Positions 6,639 to 13,918 of a stretch of 14,056 nucleotides of DNA are shown piece after piece. Positions within the stretch are counted from its first letter, which is position 1; the number at the start of each line of letters is the position of its first letter. The notes under the pieces were generated by a model that was not told where the DNA came from, searched no databases, and worked only from the letters and a program-made list of their open reading frames with translations. The position numbers and the translations under genes are program-made. This DNA comes from Candidatus Ventricola intestinavium (GTDB taxonomy: Bacteria > Bacillota > Clostridia > Christensenellales > Aristaeellaceae): the NCBI GenBank assembly GCA_018715105.1, contig DVMG01000159.1, positions 1 to 14,056 of the forward strand, written 5' to 3'.

Positions 6639-7255
6639 AAAAGGACTGGAATGCCCGGCTTCAGGAGATCACCCAAACCGACCGGGCCCTCTGGCAGACG
6701 GGCAGGGCGTTTGCGGGCATTGATGAGGCGGGGCGCGGCCCGCTGTGCGGCCCTGTGGCGGCGGCGTGCGTGATCATGCCGCCGCAGCCGCTGCTGCTTT
6801 ATGTGGATGACAGCAAGAAGCTCACCGAAAAGCGGCGCGAAGCGCTCTATGACCGGATCATGGAGACGGCTGTGTATGCGTGTGTTAAGCTGGCTTCCGC
6901 CGAAGAGATCGATCGGGACAACATTCTGCAGGCGACCAGGCGGGCGATGGCCGACGCGGCGCGGGAGGCTCCGTGCGACCTTTTTCTTGTGGATGCTGTG
7001 GACAGGCTTGATGTGCGCGGTGAGGTGCACGGAATCGTGCATGGCGACGCACAGTGTTACTCCATCGCGGCCGCGTCGATTTTGGCCAAAGTGACGCGCG
7101 ACCGCCTGATGCGCGAACTGGACGCGCAGTATCCCCAGTACGGGTTTGCGAAAAACAAGGGATACGGTACGGCGCAGCATATTGCCGCGCTGCGGCAATA
7201 TGGCCCATGCCCGGCGCACAGGCGCACGTTTATCGGACACTTTGTGTCTGTGTGA
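6635..7255 (+). CDS. rnhB: Ribonuclease HII
   Basis: A 206-residue RNase HII, which cleaves the RNA strand of RNA-DNA hybrids and starts removal of single ribonucleotides from DNA. GIDEAGRGPLCGPV (28-41) carries the metal ligands D30 and E31. DDSKKL (58-63), LVDA (D120) and HGDAQCYSIAAASILAKVTR (136-155, with D138) complete the DEDD active site. TRDRLM and the YGFAKNKGYGTAQHI substrate-contact segment (169-183) are present. The start is GTG 6635, which shares GTGA with the rbgA stop, so translation is coupled; AAGGGG lies about 8 bases upstream. The rbgA-rnhB pairing is common in Firmicutes. Confidence 0.97.
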   Translation: MKKDWNARLQEITQTDRALWQTGRAFAGIDEAGRGPLCGPVAAACVIMPPQPLLLYVDDSKKLTEKRREALYDRIMETAVYACVKLASAEEIDRDNILQATRRAMADAAREAPCDLFLVDAVDRLDVRGEVHGIVHGDAQCYSIAAASILAKVTRDRLMRELDAQYPQYGFAKNKGYGTAQHIAALRQYGPCPAHRRTFIGHFVSV

Positions 7256-7265
7256 GGAAAATGCC

Positions 7266-7628
7266 ATGAAAGAAGACGCCTATCTGCAGGGCCGGCTTGG
7301 CGAACTGCGCGCCGAACAGCATGTTGTCGCGCTGGGATATGAGATCCTGGAGCACAACGCCGTTTTTCCCGGAGCGGAGATCGATCTGATCGCGCGCGAC
7401 GGCGAATGCACGGTGTTTATCGAGGTCAAGATGCGCACAAAGGGCCTGGGCCATGGACGCGAGGCGGTGACGCCGGCCAAGCAAAAGCGCATTTGCCGGG
7501 GAGCGCTTTGCTATATGGCTGAAAACGGGCTGCTGGGGAAGCAGGCGCGTTTTGATGTGATTGAAATTCAGGGGGAACGCCTGACGCATATCCGGGATGC
7601 GTTTCCCTACTGCGGGCCTGCGTTCTAG
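7266..7628 (+). CDS. yraN: YraN family (UPF0102) nuclease-fold protein
   Basis: A 120-residue YraN/UPF0102 protein, normal in length. The family layout is clear: GRLGELRAEQHVVALGYEI (9-27), GAEIDLIARDGECTVFIEVK (36-55), REAVTPAKQKRICRGALCYM (65-84) and RFDVIEI (95-101). D40 with E53-x-K55 forms the D...ExK signature of the restriction-endonuclease fold, so a DNA-processing role is expected; the physiological function is not settled. It follows rnhB by 10 bases, and the rnhB-yraN order recurs in many genomes. The start at ATG 7266 is chosen by family length, with GTGAGGAAAA upstream as a modest ribosome binding site; ATG 7261 is out of frame. Confidence 0.93.
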   Translation: MKEDAYLQGRLGELRAEQHVVALGYEILEHNAVFPGAEIDLIARDGECTVFIEVKMRTKGLGHGREAVTPAKQKRICRGALCYMAENGLLGKQARFDVIEIQGERLTHIRDAFPYCGPAF

Positions 7629-7638
7629 CGGGAAGGAA

Positions 7639-7667
7639 TTGCTTTTTGCCCCATTTCGCGGTACAAT
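7639..7667 (+). promoter_or_regulatory. Promoter of the glycosyltransferase fusion gene
   Basis: TTGCTT (7639-7644), a 17-base spacer and TACAAT (7662-7667). Transcription would start near 7674, giving a leader of about 180 bases before the ATG at 7854. That leader holds the large hairpin at 7687-7742 and a second hairpin at 7792-7811. Confidence 0.6.
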
Positions 7668-7686
7668 AGACCTGAGCATACAAAAG

Positions 7687-7742
7687 AGGGCTGCCGCATC
7701 GGGCGGGCGCGTGCGCGCCGCTGCCCGGAGCGGAGCCCTTTT
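7687..7742 (+). terminator. Long interrupted GC hairpin ending in TTTT: terminator or leader attenuator
   Basis: An imperfect stem of about 20 pairs. AGGGCT (7687-7692) pairs with AGCCCT (7734-7739), CCGC (7694-7697) with GCGG (7730-7733), CGGGC (7700-7704) with GCCCG (7723-7727), and GGCGC (7706-7710) with GCGCC (7715-7719) closing a GTGC loop. Only TTTT follows. It lies 58 bases after the yraN stop, so it may end the rbgA-rnhB-yraN transcript. It also lies downstream of the promoter at 7639-7667, so it may attenuate the glycosyltransferase transcript. Confidence 0.6.
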
Positions 7743-7791
7743 CTATCCGGCATCGGCTGGCAAAAAACCATGCAGAGACCGGCCCCTTCCC

Positions 7792-7811
7792 CTGCCCGGC
7801 AAAACGGGCAG
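7792..7811 (+). promoter_or_regulatory. Second leader hairpin before the glycosyltransferase gene
   Basis: CTGCCCG (7792-7798) pairs perfectly with CGGGCAG (7805-7811) around a 6-base loop. CTGCCCGG also occurs at 7721-7728 inside the upstream hairpin, so the CGGGCAG arm has two possible partners. No T run follows, so it is not a terminator. Confidence 0.45.
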
Positions 7812-7853
7812 AGAAAATCGGGGCATGATTCACGCATTGGCTGGAGGACTTGG

Positions 7854-10800
7854 ATGAAAAGAGAAAAGCAGCGCGCCGTATGGCTTGCGGCGCTGGCGCT
7901 CGCGCTCCTCGTGGGAGCGGCGGGGCTGTTTTTTGCCCTGCGCCCGGAGGAGGAGCAGCCCCTTCAGGAAGGGAATCGGATTGAAAACGGCGATTTTTCC
8001 GCTGTCACAAACGGCATGCCGGATGGCTGGGAAACGGGCATGTGGGTGACCAGCTATGGAGCGTCGTTTCTGGAAGCGGTGACCCTTGAGGACGGCACGA
8101 CGGCGGCGCTGGTGGAAAACGCCGCTGCCAATGACGCGCGGTTTGAGCAGACCGTGGCGGTGCAGGAGAACGCCACATACCGCCTGAGCGCGCGGGTGAT
8201 GGCTGAGGACTGCGGCGAAGGATTGCTCGGCGCGAATATCTCCTTCATCGGCATTTACGGGACCAGCCAGGATGTGCACGACACGGATGGGCAGTGGGAA
8301 GCCCTCACACTCTATGCCCGCACGGGAGAGGGCCAGCGCGAGGCGACGGTTGCCGTGCGCCTGGGCGGCTATGGCTCGGAAAACACGGGCAGGGCCTGGT
8401 TTACCGACGTGACGCTTGAGCAGGTGGAGAGCGTGCCGGTGGGGGAGACCGTGCTTGACATTGCGACACCCGCTCCGCAGCACGCGCAGGAGGAGCCGGT
8501 TTCCGCGCAGGAGAGAAGCATTCCTCTGCTGATTGGTGCGGCGGCGGTGTACATGCTGATGGCGTTTGGGGCTGTGCGCGTGCTGCTGGCGCGTGAAAGC
8601 GGCCCCGAAAGGCAGGAGGGAACGGCCCTCCGCCTGCTGATCGCCCTGCTGGCGGCAGCCTTTGCGCTGCGCGCGGCCCTGGCCTTAACCGTGCCGGGCT
8701 ATGGCGTGGACATGGGGTGCTTCGGTGCCTGGGCAGGGCGAATGGCCGAAGGCGGACCGGCTTCGTTCTACGAAGAGGGATATTTCTGTGATTATCCGCC
8801 TGCTTACATGCTTGTGCTGGGTGTTCAGGGGATTTTGGCCAATCTGCTGGGGATCCCGCTTGCCTCCATGGGGATGCAGGCGTTCATCAAACTGGTGCCC
8901 ATCGCCTGCGACATCGCGCTGTCGGCCCTGCTTTACCACACGGCGAAGCGCCGCATGGGCACGGCCGCCGCGCTGGGGCTCGCCGCCATTTTGGCGCTGA
9001 ATCCGGCCTTTCTGATCACCGGCAGTTGCTGGGGACAGATTGACGCGGTGCTGTGCCTGATGCTGTGCCTGACGCTGCTGGAGGCCCGGGAGGGCCGCTG
9101 GCAGACGGCCCTCCCGCTTTTCGCGCTGGCGGTTCTGACCAAGCCGCAGGCGGGCCTGCTTGCGCCGCTGGGCCTTGCCGCGCTCATGAAGGAAGGATTC
9201 ACGCACGCGGGCACGGGCAGGCGCATCGCCGCAGGCCTGCTTGCCGGCCTGGTCGTGACGCTTGGAATCGTGCTGCCGTTTGCCTGGGGGGAAAACCCGG
9301 CCGCGTGGCTCTTTGATCTGTACCGGACGACGCTCTCCGGCTATAACCATGCGACGCTTTCAACCGGCAACCTGATGTTCCTGCTCGGCGGGAACTGGGT
9401 GGATGAAAGCACGGCGGTTTTCGGGCCGGTTACGTATGCGCAGATCGGGTATACGCTGATGGCCCTGTCTTTCGCCGCGGGCATGGCCGTATACTGGAAG
9501 GGAAAGGGCAGAGAACGGCTGTTTACCGCCGCCGCGCTGTCGATGCAGCTGGTCTTTGTGCTGGGAACCAAGATGCATGAGCGCTACATCCTGCCGGCCC
9601 TGGCACTGCTGTTCTTTGCGTATGTGGAGACGGGCGACGTTCGACTGCTCCTGTCTGCCGTGCTGGCGAGCGCGGCTTCAGCGGTGAACATCGGCGTGGT
9701 GCTGGCGTTTGATTATCTCGTTGCGCCGAATATGGGGCTGGGATACCTGATCAGCGCGGTTCAGCTGGCCTCCGCGGGGCTGACGGCCTTTACCGCTGCA
9801 AGGCTGTGCATGGGGGCGCCGGCGTTGACGCTGCGCCTGCGAGCGCCGCATGGACGCGGGGCGGATCAGGAGCCCGCGCAGGGAGCGGGCCGCGCGCATG
9901 GAGAAACGGCTGCGCAAAGGCGGATGCGCGAGGAGCTTTTGCATGGGCAGGAGTATCGCCTGCGCATGACGGGGCGTGACTATGCCGTGATGATGGCGCT
10001 GACGGCTGTGTATGCCGTCGTGGGTTTTTGGAATCTGGGCGCCACCAGCGCGCCGCAGACGGGCTATGCTTCCACCGCGCAGGGCGAATCGGTGGTGATT
10101 GACCTGGGAGAGCACTATGAGAACTTCCACCTTTATTATTACGGCGGCATCTCGGACACCGCTTTCTCCGTTGCCACGTCGGATGACGGCGTGACTTATT
10201 CGGAAGAGACGGACGCGTTTTTCGACCGGGGTGAGTGCTTCAAATGGCTGGCTGTGCGCACACCGACCTATGATGCGGATGGGCAGGTTTCCGGCGTGTC
10301 CGGCGGCATGCTGCCTTTCTCCGGGCGTTATGTGCGGGTGACGTTTGAGGGCGCGGGTTCCGCGCTGTGGGAGGTTGCGGCCGTAGACGGGGAAGGCCGT
10401 GTCATCGAGCCTGTGAGCGCACAGGCCCAGGGCTCGCTGGAAGGCCGCGGAGCGGATGCTTCGCTCCTGATCGATGAGCAGGATACTGTGCCGGAAAAGC
10501 CCACCTATTATAACAGTATGTATTTTGACGAGATCTATCATGCGCGCACGGGTTATGAGCATGCCCATTCTCTGTACACCTACGAGACGACGCATCCGCC
10601 GCTTGGCAAGGTGTTCATGAGCCTCTGCATCCGCCTGATGGGGATGACGCCTTTTGCCTGGCGCTTTGCGGGCGCGCTCACCGGTGTGCTGATGCTGCCG
10701 GCGATGTATCTGCTTTCCAAGCAGCTGCTTTCGCGCACGCGCTGGGCGGCGCTGTGCACGCTGCTGCTGGCGGCGGATTGCATGCACTACACGCAGACGC

Positions 10801-11816
10801 GCATCGCAACCATCGACTCGTTCCCCGTGCTGTTCATGATGGTGATGTTCCTGTTTATGGCCCGATGGATGAAGATGAGCTTTTATCGCCAGAAGCTCTG
10901 GCAGACGCTTGTGCCGCTGGCGTTTTCCGGCATTTTCATGGGCCTGGCCATTGCCAGCAAGTGGATCGGCTGTTATGGCGCGGTGGGCCTGGCCGTGCTG
11001 TTCTTCGCCCGCTTCTTTGGGCTGTGGAAGCAGAGCCGCTACGCAGCTGCGCACAGGGACGAGGATCCGGTGTTTGCCCGCGCCGCGCGCAGCTTTGCCC
11101 GGTGCGGCGCGATCACCATCGGCGCGTGCGTGATCTTCTTTGTGATCGTTCCGGTTGTGATCTATGTACTCAGCTATATCCCGTATCTGAGCGCCTATGG
11201 CGAGGTCAAATGGAACATGCGCACGTTTGAGCGCATCTGGGATGCGCAGGTGCTGATGTTCGAGTACCACAGCGGCCTGGAGGCCACGCACTTCTTCTCC
11301 TCTCCATGGTATGAATGGCCGCTGATCATCAAGCCCATGTGGTATTACTCGGCGGATTATCCTGCGCCGGGCATGGTTTCCACGATCATGGCGTTTGGCA
11401 ACCCTGCCGTGTGGTGGACAGGGCTCGCCGGCATTCTCTTTGTGCTCGGCTACAGCGTGTACCGCCATGCGCTGCCCGCCCTGGGCGTGATCCCCGGGCG
11501 CGACGATCCGTATGACCGCGCGCTTCCTGTGATCGCGGTGGGCTTCCTGTCGGCGTATCTGCCCTGGGTGCTGGTTTCGCGGCTTACGTTTATCTATCAC
11601 TATTTTGCCAGCGTGCCGTTCATCATCCTGGCCACGGCGCAGGCTCTTCGCTATCTGGAGCGCCACAGCCGCAGGGCGTCCCATGGGCTGGCAGCGCTTC
11701 TGTGCGCGGCGGCGGTGATCCTGTTTATCGCGTTCTATCCGCTGGCATCCGGTCTGGAAGTGCCGCGGGCCTGGTGCGACGCAATGAACTGGTTTGACGG
11801 CTGGATGTGGTATTGA
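7854..11816 (+). CDS. Tandem GT-C glycosyltransferase fusion with two beta-sandwich modules
   Basis: A 1320-residue polytopic membrane protein. After one N-terminal membrane segment (about 8-27) comes a CBM4/9-like jelly-roll module (about 41-192; opening NRIENGDFS...MPDGWE, ending AWFTDVTLEQ). The first GT-C unit (about 222-655) resembles Gpi18/PIG-V-type COG5542 mannosyltransferases: GYGVDMGCFGAWA with D286, DYPPAY (313-318), SCWGQIDAV, TKPQ (429-432) and HERY (575-578). A charged linker (about 660-704), a membrane segment (707-725) and a discoidin-like module follow (about 730-852; VVIDLGEHYENFHLYYYGG, FSVATSDDGVTYSE). The second unit (about 875-1320) is PMT/GT39-like: FDEIYHARTGY with D892-E893, THPPLGK (913-919), then many membrane segments. 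Such enzymes move sugars from polyprenyl-phosphate carriers to extracytoplasmic acceptors. GGAGG (7843-7847) sets the start. Donor and acceptor are unknown. Confidence 0.85.
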   Translation: MKREKQRAVWLAALALALLVGAAGLFFALRPEEEQPLQEGNRIENGDFSAVTNGMPDGWETGMWVTSYGASFLEAVTLEDGTTAALVENAAANDARFEQTVAVQENATYRLSARVMAEDCGEGLLGANISFIGIYGTSQDVHDTDGQWEALTLYARTGEGQREATVAVRLGGYGSENTGRAWFTDVTLEQVESVPVGETVLDIATPAPQHAQEEPVSAQERSIPLLIGAAAVYMLMAFGAVRVLLARESGPERQEGTALRLLIALLAAAFALRAALALTVPGYGVDMGCFGAWAGRMAEGGPASFYEEGYFCDYPPAYMLVLGVQGILANLLGIPLASMGMQAFIKLVPIACDIALSALLYHTAKRRMGTAAALGLAAILALNPAFLITGSCWGQIDAVLCLMLCLTLLEAREGRWQTALPLFALAVLTKPQAGLLAPLGLAALMKEGFTHAGTGRRIAAGLLAGLVVTLGIVLPFAWGENPAAWLFDLYRTTLSGYNHATLSTGNLMFLLGGNWVDESTAVFGPVTYAQIGYTLMALSFAAGMAVYWKGKGRERLFTAAALSMQLVFVLGTKMHERYILPALALLFFAYVETGDVRLLLSAVLASAASAVNIGVVLAFDYLVAPNMGLGYLISAVQLASAGLTAFTAARLCMGAPALTLRLRAPHGRGADQEPAQGAGRAHGETAAQRRMREELLHGQEYRLRMTGRDYAVMMALTAVYAVVGFWNLGATSAPQTGYASTAQGESVVIDLGEHYENFHLYYYGGISDTAFSVATSDDGVTYSEETDAFFDRGECFKWLAVRTPTYDADGQVSGVSGGMLPFSGRYVRVTFEGAGSALWEVAAVDGEGRVIEPVSAQAQGSLEGRGADASLLIDEQDTVPEKPTYYNSMYFDEIYHARTGYEHAHSLYTYETTHPPLGKVFMSLCIRLMGMTPFAWRFAGALTGVLMLPAMYLLSKQLLSRTRWAALCTLLLAADCMHYTQTRIATIDSFPVLFMMVMFLFMARWMKMSFYRQKLWQTLVPLAFSGIFMGLAIASKWIGCYGAVGLAVLFFARFFGLWKQSRYAAAHRDEDPVFARAARSFARCGAITIGACVIFFVIVPVVIYVLSYIPYLSAYGEVKWNMRTFERIWDAQVLMFEYHSGLEATHFFSSPWYEWPLIIKPMWYYSADYPAPGMVSTIMAFGNPAVWWTGLAGILFVLGYSVYRHALPALGVIPGRDDPYDRALPVIAVGFLSAYLPWVLVSRLTFIYHYFASVPFIILATAQALRYLERHSRRASHGLAALLCAAAVILFIAFYPLASGLEVPRAWCDAMNWFDGWMWY

Positions 11817-11863
11817 AAACCGGCGGCATGAACCCAAAAGATTCTGAAATTGGGAAATATATA

Positions 11864-11902
11864 GATTGACATAACTAATTAAATATTTTATAATTGTCAA
11901 TC
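11864..11902 (+). promoter_or_regulatory. Perfect-consensus promoter inside an 8-bp inverted repeat
   Basis: TTGACA (11866-11871), a 17-base spacer and TATAAT (11889-11894) give an exact sigmaA consensus. GATTGACA (11864-11871) and TGTCAATC (11895-11902) form an inverted repeat whose arms cover the -35 box and the bases just after the -10. The AT-rich interior contrasts with the GC-rich surroundings. A repressor bound here would occlude RNA polymerase. Confidence 0.85.
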
Positions 11903-11946
11903 GGAAAGGAAAAAGAACGGAAAAGGCCTTTCCAAGGAGATTTTTT
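11903..11946 (+). promoter_or_regulatory. Leader of the flavoprotein gene with two competing short hairpins
   Basis: GGAAAGG (11903-11909) can pair with CCTTTCC (11927-11933). Alternatively GGAAA (11919-11923) can pair with TTTCC (11929-11933). The two share a right arm. A T6 run (11941-11946) follows after 7 bases, too far for a standard terminator. A regulatory role is possible but weakly supported. Confidence 0.3.
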
Positions 11947-11969
11947 AACAGATCTAAAGGAGGATGACC

Positions 11970-13754
11970 ATGAAGAAGACCAGAATCGGCATCAGCCTGC
12001 TTCTGGTGCTCACGCTGGCGCTGTTTGCGTCCGTGGGCTCGGCACAGGAATATTCCGCAACGGCTAAGGGCTTTGGCGGCGATGTCACGGTCACGCTGGA
12101 CATTGAGGATGGCGCGATTGTGGGGGCGTCCGCCGAGGGCGCCTCGGAGACGGACGGCATCGGCTCCAAAGCGATTGAGCAGATGCCGGCGGCCATGGTT
12201 GAGCAAAACGCTGTCGACGTGGATATCGTGGCCAGCGCGACCATCACCAGCAACGCCGTGCTGGAGGCTGCCAAGGCGGCTCTTGCGGCGGCGGGCCTTG
12301 CACCGGAGGATCTTGAATCCCGTGAAGCGGCTCCGGAAGAGATTGTGGAGCCCGCGTTTGAAGATCCGGATGTCATCATCGTGGGAGCGGGTTCGACCGG
12401 CATGAACGCGGCCATCGCCGCGGCGGAGGCCGGCGCGAAGGTTTACCTGATTGAAAAGAATGACGACGTGGGCGGCTCCATCCGCTTTGCCGGCGGCACG
12501 ACGTCTGCCGCGGGCGCGCAGATGCAGATTGACGCGGGCGTGGAGGACAGCCCTGAAAACTTCGCCCAGGACATCGTGCGCATGGGCGGCGGAACCAACA
12601 TTCCGGAGCTGACCCAGAAGCACACCGAGAACGCCGCAGCGGCCGTGGACTGGCTGGACTCCCTGGGCGCCGACTTTGGCGACCGTCAGCCGAAGATGTC
12701 CTCTTCCTATGATGCCTTCAACGTGCCGCGTGAGTATCGCGTCACAGGCGGCGGCAAGGCGATCGTGGAGCTCATCCGCCCGCTGCTTGACGAGCAGGTG
12801 GAGGCCGGCAACGTGAGCCTGATGCTGAACACCGAGGTGGCGGATATCCTCGTGGAGGACGGCGCCGTGAAGGGCGTTGTGCTCACCGATGGCCGCGAGT
12901 TCCGCGCGCCGGCAACCATCCTGGCCAGCGGCGGCTACGGCCACAACGAAGAGCTCCTGCACGAGTACAACTACGAGAATGTGCTGACCATGGCGCCGTC
13001 CTTTGTGACGGGCGACGGCTACCGCTTTGCGCTGAAGGCCGGCGCGCAGCTTTCCAACATGGATTATCTGCCGGCGTATCCGGGCGGCATTCCCGTGGGC
13101 GGCTTTGACCTGACCGATTCCGCAGTCGTCAAGGATTATGCGGGCGTCATCTGGGTGGATGTGAACGGCGAGCGCATGGTTAACGAGTATGATGCGCTGG
13201 ACAGCGAGCGCAAGGCGGCTTATGCCAACGCGCCGCACAACCTGGTTTACATGATCCTGACGCAGGAGATGCGCGACACGCAGGATTCCATCATCAGCGG
13301 CGACGAGAACTGGGCGCGCTTTGACGAGCTGCTCGCCGAGGAAAACTGTGTTTATACGGCGGACACGATCGAGGAGCTGGCCGAAAAGATCGGCGTGGAT
13401 GCCGAGGGCCTCGCGGCGACCGTGGAAGCCTACAATGCGGACGTGGAGGCTGGTGAGGATACGGCGTTTGGCCGTGCGCCGGAATCCATGATGAAGCTGG
13501 AGGGCCCCTTCTACGCGGTGAAGACCTGCCCGTATGTCATGCTGACAAAGGGCGGCCCGCTGATGAACACGGACGCCCAGGTGCTTGACACCGAGGGCAA
13601 CCCGATTCCGGGCCTGTATGAGGCCGGTGAGCTGGCCGGCGGCGCCAACATCGGCGGAAGCGCCAACATCGGCGGCCTGGCCAACACCAGCACCATCGTC
13701 TGGGGCAAGATCGCCGGCGAGAGCGCCGCAGCGTATGCCCTGAGCGCGGAGTAA
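11970..13754 (+). CDS. Secreted FMN-bind/FAD-dependent reductase (fumarate/urocanate reductase family)
   Basis: A 594-residue exported flavoprotein. The signal peptide ends at SVGSA-25. An FMN_bind domain spans about 28-110, where DIVASAT (85-91) resembles the ApbE flavinylation motif, making T91 the likely covalent FMN site. The FAD_binding_2 domain starts with DVIIVGAGSTGMNAA (134-148), with E162 for the ribose; TGDG (347-350) and YEAGELAGG (550-558) are further FAD-side motifs. FMN would pass electrons to FAD, which reduces an external acceptor. GERMVNE (400-406) and R414 match the region of the fumarate reductase proton-donor Arg. The usual His and Arg fumarate ligands, however, appear replaced (VMLTKGG at 523-529; GGANIGGSANIGG at 557-569). 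The substrate is therefore unknown. AGGAGG (11958-11963) fits ATG 11970, not 11964. The gene is monocistronic, with its own promoter and terminator; no ApbE or electron donor gene is in view. Confidence 0.88.
   Translation: MKKTRIGISLLLVLTLALFASVGSAQEYSATAKGFGGDVTVTLDIEDGAIVGASAEGASETDGIGSKAIEQMPAAMVEQNAVDVDIVASATITSNAVLEAAKAALAAAGLAPEDLESREAAPEEIVEPAFEDPDVIIVGAGSTGMNAAIAAAEAGAKVYLIEKNDDVGGSIRFAGGTTSAAGAQMQIDAGVEDSPENFAQDIVRMGGGTNIPELTQKHTENAAAAVDWLDSLGADFGDRQPKMSSSYDAFNVPREYRVTGGGKAIVELIRPLLDEQVEAGNVSLMLNTEVADILVEDGAVKGVVLTDGREFRAPATILASGGYGHNEELLHEYNYENVLTMAPSFVTGDGYRFALKAGAQLSNMDYLPAYPGGIPVGGFDLTDSAVVKDYAGVIWVDVNGERMVNEYDALDSERKAAYANAPHNLVYMILTQEMRDTQDSIISGDENWARFDELLAEENCVYTADTIEELAEKIGVDAEGLAATVEAYNADVEAGEDTAFGRAPESMMKLEGPFYAVKTCPYVMLTKGGPLMNTDAQVLDTEGNPIPGLYEAGELAGGANIGGSANIGGLANTSTIVWGKIAGESAAAYALSAE
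13643..13675 (+). repeat. In-frame 15-base direct repeat in the flavoprotein gene
   Basis: CGCCAACATCGGCGG occurs at 13643-13657 and 13661-13675, an 18-base period that encodes two adjacent ANIGG units (ANIGGS-ANIGGL, residues 559-570). It lies where relatives carry the conserved Arg-containing loop next to the flavin. Confidence 0.85.
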
Positions 13755-13761
13755 GCAAAAA

Positions 13762-13799
13762 TCCGGTTGATTACCGGACGGGGCTGTCAGGATAAGCCC
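13762..13799 (+). other. Two small hairpins in the flavoprotein 3' UTR
   Basis: TCCGGT (13762-13767) pairs with ACCGGA (13773-13778), and GGGCT (13781-13785) pairs with AGCCC (13795-13799). Neither is followed by a T run. They may protect the transcript end or be chance structure. Confidence 0.35.
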
Positions 13800-13813
13800 T
13801 AAAAGAAATTGAA

Positions 13814-13850
13814 AAAAGATGCGAGAAGGACCAGCCAACTCGCATCTTTT
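13814..13850 (+). terminator. Intrinsic, potentially bidirectional terminator after the flavoprotein gene
   Basis: AAAAGATGCGAG (13814-13825) pairs perfectly with CTCGCATCTTTT (13839-13850) around a 13-base loop. The T4 belongs to the stem and is followed by GTTG. Because the left arm starts with an A run (six A at 13813-13818 counting flanks), the same hairpin gives a T run on the - strand and can end a convergent transcript. Confidence 0.8.
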
Positions 13851-13918
13851 GTTGTATCGGGGAATCGCTATGATATGGGAATCTCCGTGCATATCAGATT
13901 GATACGGCGGCAGACGGA

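Noticed and set aside
7770..7853. A 28-residue N-terminal extension of the glycosyltransferase fusion
   Set aside because: The extension (MQRPAPSP...) has no ribosome binding site and is unlike a membrane protein start. GGAGG six bases before ATG 7854 is clearly better.
9678..13892. A 1404-codon open frame on the - strand opposite the glycosyltransferase and flavoprotein genes
   Set aside because: It is antisense to two genes with clear domains, spans their promoter region, and is rich in Arg, His and Ala, as expected for the complement of GC-rich codons. It resembles no family.
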